64,000 bases of DNA, taken from NCBI GenBank assembly GCA_029262235.1, contig JAJCZU010000004.1:620001-684000 (forward strand), read 5' to 3'. The notes below the pieces were generated by a model. The model worked only from the letters and a program-made list of their open reading frames with translations, made no database searches and was not told where the DNA came from. This DNA is from Candidatus Eiseniibacteriota bacterium. GTDB lineage: Bacteria; Orphanbacterota; Orphanbacteria; Orphanbacterales; Orphanbacteraceae. Position numbers and translations under genes: made by a program. Positions 24,569-33,952 of this stretch are shown piece after piece (position 1 is the stretch's first letter; each line of letters opens with the position of its first letter).

Positions 24569-25916
24569 GGATGCCGTAGGGAACGCCGGTGTAGGAAAGC
24601 GGCGCCAGGTGCACCGCGGCTTCACTGCCGATGCCGGGCGGCGCAGAGAAGGCTTCCTCCGCGCCCGAAGCCGCGACACCCGCCTGAAAGATCGTTGTCC
24701 CGGTCACGATGTCGAGCCAGCGGAAGTCGTAGAGCCCGGGCGTGATCCCTTTCGCGCCGAGTTCGCCCGTGCGGTTCGACGCATAGAGCACGTATTCATC
24801 CGCGCCGTTCGACAGGCAGTATTCTGTAGCTCCGAACGCGAGATCGCTTCGCGGCGCCATGGCCGCGTAATTCGTCTGCTCCATGAAGTCGATCAGCACG
24901 CGGCAATCGGCGAGATCGCTCTCACTCGTTGTCAGAATGTCCCATCCCAGAACCATCACGTACGCCCCCGCCATTGCCGACGCCCAGTTCTTTGCGCGCG
25001 CGTTCGCGCCGTCCCCGTGCATGCCTGACTCGGACATGTTCAGGTTGTAGTCGCCGTCCGCAAGCGCATACGCGTTCGCCATCATCGTGTAGAGCTCGGC
25101 CGGCGTCGACTGCGGGGTCTGCACCGCGAACTGGTCGATGTTCGGGTCGTTCGCGAACTCGCTGAAGTCGATGCCCGTCTGCTTGTGCACGGCGACGACA
25201 TGGTCGAAATCGTCCGCACCCTTCACGATCGACGCCATGTACGAGATGCGCGCGGCGCTGAACGCTTCGGCATACTCTTCCGCAAGCACCCAGATGATAT
25301 TCTCGAGATGTTCGAATCGATTGACGATGCTCGCGACGAAGTACACTTCCTTGAGCGGAGGAAGGGAATCGGTTGCGGAGTTACATCCCCAGAGGCAGGC
25401 GCTGTCGTCATACAGAAAGAAATACACGACGATCCCCGCGGCATCCATCGCCTGGAACCATGTCTCCCACTGATCGAGAATGTCGGGGTCGAGTGCCTTC
25501 GCCTTGTCGGAATCGAGGAACGGGTTTTCCGTGGGGCCGCCGTCACCGCCGTCGGATCGAACGGCCTGCAGATAGATGCAGTTTCCACCCCACTGCGCGA
25601 GCTTGTCGATCAGCAGCAGCTGATCGCCGCTGCGCGTGCCGTCCGGGTTCCGCGTACCGCGATAGAGAAAGCCCTCGGGGTCGCCGGGGCCCGCCATGTA
25701 GAAGGTGCGCCCGTCGGCATACATGAGGTACGCGGGGTTGCCGGGATCGACGACGACCTGGTCCGGACCGGCCGTGGCTTGTGTAACAAGGGCGGGCGGT
25801 TTCGCAGGAACGCGCGGCGAACCCTGACTGCCCGGCGAGGCCGGATTCTCGCGGCCGCATCCGGCGCCGATCACAAGAGCGATCAACGAGATTAATACGT
25901 ATCGAATCGCGCGCAT
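24555..25916 (-). CDS. Glycoside hydrolase-like TIM-barrel lipoprotein
   Basis: Secreted lipoprotein, 453 aa, with lipobox VIGAGC near residue 20. After a short linker comes a putative TIM barrel: FYMAGPGDPEGFLYRG, WGGNCIYLQAVRSDGGDGG, VVYFFLYDD and NIIWVLAEEYAEAF resemble DUF4038/apiosidase-like glycoside hydrolases, and the last 90 residues resemble the associated collagen-binding-like beta-sandwich (YASNRTGELG, YDFRWLDIVTGT). Glu in LAEEY and in NMSESGMHG are candidate acid/base and nucleophile. The substrate is unknown. A TATAAT -10 lies about 75 nt upstream, and a 14-bp palindrome lies in the leader. Confidence 0.6.
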   Translation of the reverse strand: MRAIRYVLISLIALVIGAGCGRENPASPGSQGSPRVPAKPPALVTQATAGPDQVVVDPGNPAYLMYADGRTFYMAGPGDPEGFLYRGTRNPDGTRSGDQLLLIDKLAQWGGNCIYLQAVRSDGGDGGPTENPFLDSDKAKALDPDILDQWETWFQAMDAAGIVVYFFLYDDSACLWGCNSATDSLPPLKEVYFVASIVNRFEHLENIIWVLAEEYAEAFSAARISYMASIVKGADDFDHVVAVHKQTGIDFSEFANDPNIDQFAVQTPQSTPAELYTMMANAYALADGDYNLNMSESGMHGDGANARAKNWASAMAGAYVMVLGWDILTTSESDLADCRVLIDFMEQTNYAAMAPRSDLAFGATEYCLSNGADEYVLYASNRTGELGAKGITPGLYDFRWLDIVTGTTIFQAGVAASGAEEAFSAPPGIGSEAAVHLAPLSYTGVPYGIPDSF

Positions 25917-25927
25917 TCTTCTCCGAA

Positions 25928-25941
25928 ACAGATCAATCTGT
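25928..25941. promoter_or_regulatory. Palindrome in the leader of the glycosidase-like gene
   Basis: ACAGAT-CA-ATCTGT, a perfect inverted repeat 11 nt upstream of the ATG at 25916 and downstream of the -10. It could be an operator or a small translation-affecting hairpin. Confidence 0.35.
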
Positions 25942-25990
25942 GCTCAGGGGATTGCGAAACCGGGAGTCTGGCATATACGGGCAGTGCTTC

Positions 25991-25996
25991 ATTATA
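25991..25996 (-). promoter_or_regulatory. -10 element of the glycosidase-like lipoprotein gene
   Basis: TATAAT on the minus strand (context GCTATAATGAAG), 74 nt before the ATG. Confidence 0.5.
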
Positions 25997-26074
25997 GCAT
26001 GGAAAGACCGCGGGATAAGGCTGACGCGCAACGCTTGTGCGGAAGGGACTATCCGAAAGGCTTGCGCGCGGAGG

Positions 26075-27709
26075 CTACGGCGTGAACTCGAAATAGGTCG
26101 GCGTGCCGGGCCCGACGGGAAGCCCGAGCGCGAACACCCACACATAGAAGAGAATAACCCATCCGATCAGGAAAAAAATCGTGTACGGGATCATCGTGCT
26201 GATCAGCGTCCCGATGCCGAGCTTCTTGTCGTAGCGCGCGGCGAACGCGAGGATCAGTCCGAAGTAGCTCATCATCGGCGTGATGATGTTCGTGGTGCTG
26301 TCGCCGATACGATACGCGGCCTGAATCACCTCGGGGGCGTAGCCGACTTTCATGAGCATCGGGACGAAGATCGGGGCGGTCACGGCCCACTGGGCGCTTG
26401 CACTGCCGAGCATCAGGTTCACGAAGCCGCACATCAATATGAACGGCATAAAGATCAGCGAGTTGTCGAGCCCGATTGCGGTGATGGCGTCGGCGCCGAG
26501 AACCGCGAGGATCGAGCCGAGGTTCGTTTCGCGGAAGAACGCGACGAACTGGGCGGCGAAGAAAACGAGCACGATATAGAGGCCCATCGAGCTCATGCCG
26601 GCGGCCATGGCGTTGATCACGTCCCTGTCGTTCCGCATCGTGCCGACGGCCCGCCCGTACACGAAGCCGGGAACGAGAAAGAACACGAAGATCATCGCAA
26701 CGACCGACCGGAGGAACGGCGACGGCATGAGGCCGCCGGTTTCCGGATCGCGGAGAACGCCCCAACCGGGGAGCGAAGAGAGCAGCGGAATGCCGGGGCC
26801 CGCGCACCATATGAATAGAAACGCGATCCCGAGCGTGGCGAGTCCGGCGCGTGCGAGGCCGCGGCGCTCGTTCGGTTCGAGCGGGGCGAGCGACGGGTTC
26901 TTGTCGACCGAGTCGTCGGCGAGATCGTGATCGTACGGCCCGAGTCGCGGTTCGACGACTTTCGTAGTGACGAGCGTGCCGACAATCGTGATCAGAAACG
27001 TCGAAGCGATCATGAAGTACCAGTTGATGGCCGCGTGTACTTCGTAGTCGGGCGCGATGAAATGCGCCGCCTCTTCCGTGATGCCGGCAAGAAGTGGGTC
27101 GACCGTGCCGATCAGCAGATTCGCGCTGTACCCTCCGGACACTCCCGCGAATGCCGCGGCCAGTCCCGCGAGCGGATGCCGCCCGATGGCGTGAAAGATC
27201 GCCGCCCCGAGTGGAATGATGACCACGTAACCCATTTCCGACGCCGTGTTGCTGAGCACGCCGGCGAAGATCAGCACGACCGTCACGAGGTTCTTCGGCG
27301 CCGCGAGAATGAGCCCCCTGATCGCGGCCCCGAGCAGTCCCGAGCGTTCCGCGACCGCCACCCCGAGCAGAGCGACGAGCACGGTGCCGAGCGGGACAAA
27401 GCCCGTGAAGTTTCCGACGAGATTGGTGGTAATGTAACGGAGGCCGTCGCCGGACCACAGGCTGATTGCGCGAATCACGCCGTCGGGCGAGCGGCCGCGC
27501 ATCCCTTCGGGCCGCGGATCGACGACGGAGAGGCCGAAATGGCCCGCGATTCCGCTGATCACGAGAATGCCGAGCGCAAAGAGTGCGAAGAGCGTAACCG
27601 GATGCGGGAGAAGGTTGCCGAGCCACTCGACCGTTGTCAGAAACCGCGCGAACAGACCGCTGCTCGGTCGGTCCGTGCGTGTGTCCGTGGCGGGGCGCGG
27701 GTTCTCCAT
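26075..27709 (-). CDS. AbgT family transporter
   Basis: AbgT-family (p-aminobenzoyl-glutamate transporter-like) membrane protein, about 544 aa with 11-13 hydrophobic segments. Family signatures are NTASEMGYVVIIPLGAAIF, GTVDPLLAGITEEAA and RIGDSTTNIITPMMSYFG. Some members export sulfonamides, others take up aminobenzoyl-glutamate; this cannot be decided from sequence. MENPRP at 27709 is the working start, with an ATG at 27754 as an alternative; neither has a good ribosome site. The frame is open much further upstream only because it is antisense to the AIM24 gene. Divergent from the AIM24 gene. Confidence 0.9.
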   Translation of the reverse strand: MENPRPATDTRTDRPSSGLFARFLTTVEWLGNLLPHPVTLFALFALGILVISGIAGHFGLSVVDPRPEGMRGRSPDGVIRAISLWSGDGLRYITTNLVGNFTGFVPLGTVLVALLGVAVAERSGLLGAAIRGLILAAPKNLVTVVLIFAGVLSNTASEMGYVVIIPLGAAIFHAIGRHPLAGLAAAFAGVSGGYSANLLIGTVDPLLAGITEEAAHFIAPDYEVHAAINWYFMIASTFLITIVGTLVTTKVVEPRLGPYDHDLADDSVDKNPSLAPLEPNERRGLARAGLATLGIAFLFIWCAGPGIPLLSSLPGWGVLRDPETGGLMPSPFLRSVVAMIFVFFLVPGFVYGRAVGTMRNDRDVINAMAAGMSSMGLYIVLVFFAAQFVAFFRETNLGSILAVLGADAITAIGLDNSLIFMPFILMCGFVNLMLGSASAQWAVTAPIFVPMLMKVGYAPEVIQAAYRIGDSTTNIITPMMSYFGLILAFAARYDKKLGIGTLISTMIPYTIFFLIGWVILFYVWVFALGLPVGPGTPTYFEFTP

Positions 27710-27853
27710 GTCGTCGACTTTCCGGTTGGGTCTGCGGTAATTTTGACGGATCATCGGGGATGAGCTCGACCCAAGTCCAGTTTTTTCGAAACCGCGACCG
27801 ATCAGCGCGCGTAAACATGAGCACGTACGATCTTGCACCAGAGAGGATGAATC

Positions 27854-28645
27854 ATGAAGAGTCACGAAATCGATTATGAAATTGTGGGCGACGACATGCA
27901 GGTCGTCGAAGTGGAACTCGATCCGCAGGAGACCGTGATCGCCGAAGCCGGCGCGATGAACTGGCTCGAGGACGGGATCACATACGATGCGAAAATGGGA
28001 GACGGCTCGAAGCCGAATGAAGGCGTGCTCGGCACGCTTCTGAACGTCGGGAAACGCGTCCTTACGCGCGAGTCGATCTTCATGACGCACTTTACAAATT
28101 CGGGCTCGGGCAAAAGGCGCGTGGCGTTTGCGGCGCCTTATCCCGGCAAGATCATCCCGGTCGACCTCGCGACCATCGGCGGCGAGATCATCTGTCAGAA
28201 AGACGCGTTCCTCTGCGCCGCGCTCGGCACCGAAGTGAGCATCGCGTTCAACAAGCGTCTCGGCGCCGGCTTTTTCGGCGGCGAAGGGTTTATTCTGCAG
28301 CGCCTCCGCGGTGACGGCAAAGCGTTCATCCATGCCGGGGGGACCGTGCAGAAGCGCATGCTCAACAACGAAACTCTGCGCGTAGACACCGGTTGCCTCG
28401 CGGCGTTCAGCCCCGGCATCTCCTACGACATCGAAATGGTGAAGGGCCTCAAGTCGATGTTCTTCGGCGGCGAAGGGCTGTTCCTCGCGACCCTCAAGGG
28501 TACGGGCACGGTTTATCTCCAGAGTCTTCCGTTCTCCCGCCTGGCCGACAGAGTTCTCGCCAGTGCGCCGTCCGCTGGTGGCAAGCGTGTGGGCGAAGGA
28601 TCCGTTCTCGGTGCGCTCGGGGGCATGCTGGACGGGGACCGTTAG
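27854..28645 (+). CDS. AIM24/TIGR00266 family protein
   Basis: Beta-rich protein of the AIM24 (TIGR00266) family, 263 aa. The early segment [20 protein letters not shown] and the repeats [20 protein letters not shown] and [20 protein letters not shown] are diagnostic. No signal peptide or membrane segment. The bacterial function is unknown; the mitochondrial homologue supports inner-membrane organisation. AGAGAGGAT precedes the ATG. Confidence 0.92.
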   Translation: MKSHEIDYEIVGDDMQVVEVELDPQETVIAEAGAMNWLEDGITYDAKMGDGSKPNEGVLGTLLNVGKRVLTRESIFMTHFTNSGSGKRRVAFAAPYPGKIIPVDLATIGGEIICQKDAFLCAALGTEVSIAFNKRLGAGFFGGEGFILQRLRGDGKAFIHAGGTVQKRMLNNETLRVDTGCLAAFSPGISYDIEMVKGLKSMFFGGEGLFLATLKGTGTVYLQSLPFSRLADRVLASAPSAGGKRVGEGSVLGALGGMLDGDR

Positions 28646-28667
28646 CAAAGTACGGGGTAAAATCGTG

Positions 28668-28673
28668 TATACT
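28668..28673 (+). promoter_or_regulatory. -10 element of the Cys-rich/MbnP-like operon
   Basis: TATACT (context GTGTATACTGTG), 40 nt upstream of the TTG start at 28714. No clear -35. Confidence 0.4.
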
Positions 28674-28713
28674 GTGAGCCGGGCAGCATGAAACGCCCCG
28701 GGAGAAGCACGCT

Positions 28714-29250
28714 TTGCTAAGGTCGACCTCAGTCTGGATCCGGTGCGCGCGCTACTTTCTGCTCGCCTGGTTCCCGCTGCTTGCAGCGCTGCCGTTGCTC
28801 GGCACGCCCGGCACGCTGCCCGCGGGCGGTGGCGACCGGCAGGCAGATCGCTTCCCGTGCGAGACGCATCGCTGCGGGTGTACCGGATCCGCCTCATGCT
28901 GGGACGTATGCTGCTGCTACTCCCCGATTGCCATGGCGGCGTGGGCGCTTGATGCCGGCGTTTCCCTGCCGCCCGGCATGGAAGAGTACGCGGCTCTCGT
29001 CCCCGAGTCCGCCCCGAGGGTCGATCAAGCCTGCAGGACGTTGCTTGCCGCCCCCGGCGATCCCTTTCAGTGTAAAGGGGTTGCTCTCGGCCTCCTGTTC
29101 CATGCCCCCGCACTTGTGTTTGCCACGTCGGGGCCGAGCTTGCCCGCGCCGCGCATCTCCCGCTCTTCTCCGCGCACGACTCCGGTTCCCCTCTCGGCGC
29201 TCGATCTCGATCAACCCGATCCCCCGCCTCGCCGTTCCTCCGTCTCTTAG
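28714..29250 (+). CDS. Cys-rich membrane protein, putative metal-binding
   Basis: 178 aa, TTG start with GGGAGA upstream. An N-terminal hydrophobic segment (about 14-30) is followed by a Cys cluster of spacing CxxxxCxCxxxxxCxxxCCC (Cys49, 54, 56, 62, 66, 67, 68), then Cys107 and Cys120, a second hydrophobic segment (about 122-142) and a Pro/Ser/Arg tail. I recall similar short Cys-cluster proteins from Planctomycetes and FCB bacteria, but not a proven function. The cluster suits Cu(I) or another soft metal. The next two genes, MbnP-like and barrel-like, run in the same direction, so a metal-handling operon is the likely context. Confidence 0.6.
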   Translation: MLRSTSVWIRCARYFLLAWFPLLAALPLLGTPGTLPAGGGDRQADRFPCETHRCGCTGSASCWDVCCCYSPIAMAAWALDAGVSLPPGMEEYAALVPESAPRVDQACRTLLAAPGDPFQCKGVALGLLFHAPALVFATSGPSLPAPRISRSSPRTTPVPLSALDLDQPDPPPRRSSVS

Positions 29251-29301
29251 TTCACGTTTCAAAAGATCGATTGCCCGCATTTAAGAACACGGAGGAATAT
29301 C

Positions 29302-30138
29302 ATGTTTTCCAGAAGGAATATGCGCCGGTTTGCGCCGGCTTTTCTCGGTATTGTGCTCGGATTTTACGGCTGCGGCGATGACGACAATCCGTCTTCTCCC
29401 GACCCCGGCGAAGGCGACGTCGTACTGGCATTCGATGCCCGCGTAGACGACCAGGCATTCACGATGAATCAGATGATGTATACGAACGCATCGAGCAATG
29501 AATACGCGGTGAAGACGCTGCAGTTCATTGTTTCCGACTTCACACTGCACGCGCACGTTTCTCCAAAGAGCGCGCATGACGACGAGGGCGATTTCACGTC
29601 GGCTGCCGTTCACTACCGCGACGCCGCGGACCCGGCCACCCGCACGATGACGCTCACTGACGTCCCCGCGGGTGAGTACGACTTCGTCTCGTTCACGTTC
29701 GGTCTTGACGAGGAAGACAACCTCGATCCCGATCAGGGCGGCTCGCTTCCGCAAACCGATGACTACGAAGCGATGCGCTGGCCGGCCTCATGGGGCGGCG
29801 GCTATCATTATATGAAGTGCGAGGGAGACTTCGTCGATGCGAATGGCGACACGGTGACGTTTGCGGTGCATACCGGAAAGCGACAGGCCATGAACGACGG
29901 TACGTTCGGTACCGATGCCGCGCCCTCGCACCATTTTTTCGAAGTGACGGTGCCGATCGATCTCGAAGTGACGGACGGCGGCACGGCGGATCTTACGCTT
30001 GCGATGAACGTGAACGAATGGTTCCGGGATCCGGCCGCGTACGATTTCGACGTCTATCCCCGCATGGTCATGATGAATCTGGCAGCTCAGGCCCTTCTCA
30101 TGGGAAATGGCCCTGATGTATTCGATCCGACGCAGTAA
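29302..30138 (+). CDS. MbnP-like copper-binding lipoprotein
   Basis: Lipoprotein of 278 aa (lipobox ending at Cys24) resembling the MbnP family: an early VVLAFDARVDDQAFTMNQ strand, YTNASSNEYAVKTLQFIVSD, DVPAGEYDFVSFTFGLD, and a long mid-section with WGGGYHYMKCEG. MbnP proteins are periplasmic and bind copper, usually with the di-heme enzyme MbnH, which is absent here. His, Met and Trp residues are plentiful in the second half. ACGGAGGAAT precedes the ATG. The next gene starts 32 nt before this one ends. Confidence 0.8.
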   Translation: MFSRRNMRRFAPAFLGIVLGFYGCGDDDNPSSPDPGEGDVVLAFDARVDDQAFTMNQMMYTNASSNEYAVKTLQFIVSDFTLHAHVSPKSAHDDEGDFTSAAVHYRDAADPATRTMTLTDVPAGEYDFVSFTFGLDEEDNLDPDQGGSLPQTDDYEAMRWPASWGGGYHYMKCEGDFVDANGDTVTFAVHTGKRQAMNDGTFGTDAAPSHHFFEVTVPIDLEVTDGGTADLTLAMNVNEWFRDPAAYDFDVYPRMVMMNLAAQALLMGNGPDVFDPTQ

Positions 30139-31012
30139 GCGAAGGAGAAACAGACTCGCATTCCCGTCACTTGTGGCTGCGGGGGGAGGGGCTCTGCTCC
30201 TCCTGCCCGCGTTCGCCATCGCCGCCTGCGGCCTCGAAGGATGCCCCGCCGAGATTCCTGAGACCGGCGACCGCCGTATTCATGTCGAGCACGAAGTACG
30301 CGAGTTCTCGTATTCGGTTCTCGATACCGACGGAAACTACACTCGCTACCAGACGCGTTTCGAGTTCATCATGAGCGGGGGGGCGTGCGGCGTGTCCGTC
30401 CCTCTCGTTCATCTGCGCGACCGGGACGAGAACGCGACCGGCCTTTCGGGCGTTGTTCTGTTCGGGGAGCGGACCCTGGCATCGAGTCCGGCGGATGTGT
30501 TCGGCTACGGTTTCCAGCTCGAGTTGCCCGGAAGCGGGTCCGCGCGCATCAAGAGCGACCACGCGGAACTGCTGCCTTATATCTCGATGCGCTCGAAGAA
30601 AGCGGGCGCCACAATGTTTGCCATGACGGGCGTTCGCGTCGCGCTTCAAGAGGCCGATCCGATTCTCCAGCCGGAAGCCGGTGATACCATCACGCTGACG
30701 ATGTCGGCGGACAAGATCGCACATGGTGGCGGAGAGGAAATCCTCGTCGTGAATCCTCATGAGAGGTGGGAGATGACGGCCCGCATCGGCGTGAATTTCG
30801 GGGATCTGCACGGTACCAGACCCTCGTTTTATCTTCACGGTGACCGCGTGCTTCAGGGGGATCGCGAGGGCGACACGTTCGGGCACGCAGGAGTGATGCT
30901 GCGCATACCAGTAGGCACGCGGTGGAGCATCCGGCCCGTGGCAGAAGTGCCGTTCGGGGGACTGCGCCGTTTCGACTGGAACGCGGGAGTCGGTGTCAGG
31001 TTCTCGCACTGA
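30107..31012 (+). CDS. Exported outer-membrane-like protein of the MbnP-like operon
   Basis: Exported protein of about 301 aa, not assigned to a named family. It has a long basic N-region (RRSKRRRNRLAF), a hydrophobic signal segment, and the mature start CGLEGCP. The rest alternates in short amphipathic strands ending GGLRRFDWNAGVGVRFSH with an aromatic near the C-terminus, which suggests an outer-membrane beta-barrel (inference). It overlaps the MbnP-like gene by 32 nt; an ATG at 30116 is also possible. The overlap implies coupled translation and a shared role, possibly metal transfer across the outer membrane. Confidence 0.65.
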   Translation: MALMYSIRRSKRRRNRLAFPSLVAAGGGALLLLPAFAIAACGLEGCPAEIPETGDRRIHVEHEVREFSYSVLDTDGNYTRYQTRFEFIMSGGACGVSVPLVHLRDRDENATGLSGVVLFGERTLASSPADVFGYGFQLELPGSGSARIKSDHAELLPYISMRSKKAGATMFAMTGVRVALQEADPILQPEAGDTITLTMSADKIAHGGGEEILVVNPHERWEMTARIGVNFGDLHGTRPSFYLHGDRVLQGDREGDTFGHAGVMLRIPVGTRWSIRPVAEVPFGGLRRFDWNAGVGVRFSH

Positions 31013-31062
31013 CCGTTCCGAAGGATCGTGCCTCGTGCGTCGTACGTCGCTGCGAGAGACTG

Positions 31063-31632
31063 TTAGAGACCGAGGGCCTTCTCCATGCGCGCGATCGACT
31101 TCTGTTCGGCCTTGTTGATTCTGTCGCCGAGACCGAACAGGCCTCGCGTGGCGGCGGCAATCTCTCTCGCGCGCTTCAGCACTTCGTCGCGGAGGGCCGC
31201 CATTGCGGTTTCGGGTAACTCGGCCCGCAGCCCGCGCACGTAGTCTTCCCAGAGCTCGAGAAGCTGGTCGCCCGGGTCATCCTTCATCCACTTGACGAGC
31301 AGCGCGTAGCTCGGCTCGCCGGGATCGATGCCGGTTTCGGCCGCCGCTTCGAGGATCGCTTCGCGCTCGTCCTGCGTCAGGCGTCCGTCGGCCCACGCGA
31401 CTTCGATCAGCGGGATCAGGTTCAACGCTTCGTAGGTTTCGAGTGTGAAGCCGGACTTCATCAGCTGGTCGAGAACTGCATCGTCCTTGATCTGCATCGC
31501 GGCCGCGAGCGCTTCTTTTTCTTTTCGCGCGCGCGCTTTTTCGCGAAGCTGATCGAGCAGTTCCCGGTCGTGCTTCTGGAAGAATGATTCCTCCAGCGCT
31601 TTTCGCCGATCGTTGAGAATATTTCCGTCCAT
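31063..31632 (-). CDS. TerB-like protein
   Basis: All-alpha protein of 189 aa. The middle (about 55-120, NLIPLIEVAWADGRLTQDER, LEAAAETGIDPG) matches the TerB/tellurite-resistance-like helical domain with its acidic motif. The N-terminus is a charged probable coiled coil (FFQKHDRELLDQLREKARAR). No signal peptide. CAGGAG lies 7 nt before the ATG. No other ter genes are nearby, so a tellurite role cannot be claimed. Confidence 0.75.
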   Translation of the reverse strand: MDGNILNDRRKALEESFFQKHDRELLDQLREKARARKEKEALAAAMQIKDDAVLDQLMKSGFTLETYEALNLIPLIEVAWADGRLTQDEREAILEAAAETGIDPGEPSYALLVKWMKDDPGDQLLELWEDYVRGLRAELPETAMAALRDEVLKRAREIAAATRGLFGLGDRINKAEQKSIARMEKALGL

Positions 31633-31718
31633 CCGATTACTCCTGCGCTAAGTCGTAAACTCCGTTGTGACTATCATCTAGATCTTAGTCGGCGGGCCGT
31701 TTTGGTGCTACTGCGATT

Positions 31719-32645
31719 TCATCGTTTCGGGTAGAACGCGGCGAAGAGAAGCGTGAAAAGAACGGTGGCGAAGACGGTCAGCAGCCCGGATTCTGGGCCG
31801 AACGCGCCGCCCACGAGCAGCGGAGGGCCGGATGTAGACGCGCGCAGGAGCGCCCCGGAGCCCGCCGTGACGCCGCTGACCGAGAAGCCGTACAGGATGT
31901 CCTGCGACGCGTTCCAGCCGAAGTGCCACCCGATCGGGAGCCAGAGCGCGCCGGTTCGGATACGGGCGACGGCGAGCGCGACCCCGGCGGCCACCACTTC
32001 CAGAAACGCGATCGCGTTGAAGCCGGGATTCCACGCATGGAGAAGCGAGAAAAGCAGCGACGTCAGCAGAACCGCGAGCACCGTGGCACGGCCGGGGGAA
32101 AGACCCAGGATCCGAAGCTGCCGCAGATAGTGGAGGGGAAGTCCGCGTGAGAACACTTCCTCGAACGCGGCCGCGGGCAGAAGCACGATCCCGACCGACG
32201 CGGCGTAGGCCGGGAAGACCGAGAGGTCGCCCGCTTCGAACGTGGTCCAGCGGAAGAGGAACGCAACGAGGGGGACGAGAGAAAAGCTCGCGACGCCGAG
32301 AAGCAGTCCGGTTCCCGCATCGAAGAAAACGCGCCGCCTGCCGAAACCCGCGTCGGTCCAGGTGAGGCTTCCCCTTCGCACGAACGGTACGGTGGCCGCG
32401 ATCGCGCCCGCGAGCGAAAGCGTAAACACGATCAGCGAAACGAGGAAGTTCCGGTCGTCGCCCTCCGGGGCGTTTCCAGAAAGGCCGAGGAGCAGTGTCG
32501 CCCCGAGCGCAAAGAACGTCGTGAGCCCGAATGCGAGCAGCAGATACAGAACCGTGCCCGCGATCGGACGTGGCGGGCGTGGCGCTTCGTGTGTTCCAGG
32601 AGCTGTCGTTGTGTGCGGACTCGAGCCGGTACGGTCTGATGTCAT
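31719..32645 (-). CDS. CPBP family intramembrane glutamic endopeptidase
   Basis: Polytopic membrane protein, 308 aa, about eight membrane segments. The CPBP (Abi/CAAX-processing-like) motifs are present: EEVFSRG (Glu162, Glu163, Arg167), FSLLHAWNP (His203) and WHFGWN (His241, Asn245), which form the proposed intramembrane active site. In bacteria such enzymes process membrane peptides or give self-immunity; the substrate here is unknown. The first 28 residues are Pro/Thr-rich and cytoplasmic. Its 3' end is 86 nt from the TerB-like start on the same strand. Confidence 0.9.
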   Translation of the reverse strand: MTSDRTGSSPHTTTAPGTHEAPRPPRPIAGTVLYLLLAFGLTTFFALGATLLLGLSGNAPEGDDRNFLVSLIVFTLSLAGAIAATVPFVRRGSLTWTDAGFGRRRVFFDAGTGLLLGVASFSLVPLVAFLFRWTTFEAGDLSVFPAYAASVGIVLLPAAAFEEVFSRGLPLHYLRQLRILGLSPGRATVLAVLLTSLLFSLLHAWNPGFNAIAFLEVVAAGVALAVARIRTGALWLPIGWHFGWNASQDILYGFSVSGVTAGSGALLRASTSGPPLLVGGAFGPESGLLTVFATVLFTLLFAAFYPKR

Positions 32646-32722
32646 GCGTGCAAGGGTAGCAGATGCGGTGGCGGACCGAAACGGAAGGCCCGATCAGGCA
32701 GTGTCCCGGACACTCCTCCCGA

Positions 32723-33952
32723 TCAGAAGCTCACGCTGAGCTGCAGCGCGTCGACACGCGCGTCGTCTTCGAAGCCGGCCGCCCCGAACGACGTGATCTG
32801 CGTGCTCGCGCGGAGCGAAAGATCCGCATGCACGCGATACGCGGCGGCGATTTCGATCCGCTTGACCGGTTCGTCCCAGCGATGCCGGTCGCCGTTCGAA
32901 TCGGTGACGTGCTGGAACAGCATCTCTTCCCAGCGGGCCGCGATCGAGAGGCCCGTTGCCGGCGTTCCTTCGCATTCCACGAAGTAACCGGTGAGGTCGA
33001 GATTGCCCGTGAACGGCGTCTCGAAGCGGCTCCAGATCCATTCCGAGCGTACGGAAACGCGGGAGAAGATCAGCGACGCGTCGGCCCCCCCGATCCACTG
33101 ATCGTAGTCTTCCGACTGGGAGCCGTCCGTCAGAAACACGTTGACGTCGTCCGCGTGCGGGCTGCCCGTGCCTCCGGAAGCGCCGAGTCGCAGCATGGGA
33201 TCAGGAGACCAGCCGAAGCGGCCCATGACGCCCTTTTCGTCGTTCGTGTCATCGACGTACGGCAGCGGGGCGCCGGGCGCTCCCTGCGTGACCGCCGCGC
33301 GATACTCCCAGTCGCCTTTCGAACCCACGAGCCCCGCGCCGAGGTCGTAGCAGACGGCGTAGAGGACCGGCATCCCGCGGCGGAGAGAACCCGATGGATT
33401 GCCCGGGTATCCCAAGAACCCGGACTGCCCGTTTCCGCGAACCGCGAGCAGTTCGTCTATATTCGCCGGCGGTGTGCCGGGAAGATACGTGGTGTGGTAG
33501 CCCCATATCAATGGAATGCCCGCCAGCGATCGATGGGGATCGAACGCGTGCGCCACATAGTCGCCGAACGGATTCGGAATCTTGCCCGCTTGGGCGTAAA
33601 GCGCGCCATCACCGATCAGTTCATGCAGAACGAAGGCGGAGAAAGTCGTGAAGCTGTTTCGGAGCGCGTCATTGTACAGGAACTGGGCGACGACCTGCGT
33701 CTGCTCCTGCGGGGCGGCCTCGACGTACACGCGAAGAATGAGGGGATCGAACATCGTGTCGCCGCGGTTCAGGACGTTCAGGGGAACACCGGTCGTCTCG
33801 CCCTTGGCCGTGAGCTGCAGGTCTCCCCGCACGCGCACGCGATTCGCCGCGTCGGCATCGACAGGCCCCAGGGTCGCTGCCAGGGCCGCGGCCCCCAGTA
33901 TGCCTCGCTGAGCCAGTACCGTTAATCTCGATTGATTCCTGCGCATGTTCAT
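32723..33952 (-). CDS. Putative outer-membrane beta-barrel protein
   Basis: Exported protein of 409 aa, not recognised as a named family. Signal peptide about 1-35. The remainder is a chain of amphipathic strands rich in Gly, Tyr and Trp (GNLDLTGYFVECEG, SVRSEWIWSRFETPF, IEIAAAYRVHADLSLRAS) ending in VDALQLSVSF with C-terminal Phe, as outer-membrane barrels do. The segment YAQAGKIPNPFGDYVAHAFDPHRS is porin-like. Its start overlaps the end of the histidine kinase gene by 4 nt; that gene in turn abuts a cupredoxin gene. The three probably form one operon around copper or electron-donor sensing. Confidence 0.7.
   Translation of the reverse strand: MNMRRNQSRLTVLAQRGILGAAALAATLGPVDADAANRVRVRGDLQLTAKGETTGVPLNVLNRGDTMFDPLILRVYVEAAPQEQTQVVAQFLYNDALRNSFTTFSAFVLHELIGDGALYAQAGKIPNPFGDYVAHAFDPHRSLAGIPLIWGYHTTYLPGTPPANIDELLAVRGNGQSGFLGYPGNPSGSLRRGMPVLYAVCYDLGAGLVGSKGDWEYRAAVTQGAPGAPLPYVDDTNDEKGVMGRFGWSPDPMLRLGASGGTGSPHADDVNVFLTDGSQSEDYDQWIGGADASLIFSRVSVRSEWIWSRFETPFTGNLDLTGYFVECEGTPATGLSIAARWEEMLFQHVTDSNGDRHRWDEPVKRIEIAAAYRVHADLSLRASTQITSFGAAGFEDDARVDALQLSVSF

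Noticed and set aside
28688-28720. A 10-codon open frame (ATG at 28688) as a leader peptide
   Set aside because: It is very short, has no ribosome site or repeat of regulatory codons, and the next gene has its own ribosome site.
26075-29113. A 1012-codon version of the AbgT gene
   Set aside because: The extra N-terminal part is antisense to the AIM24 and Cys-rich genes, and the transporter motifs begin only after about 27709.
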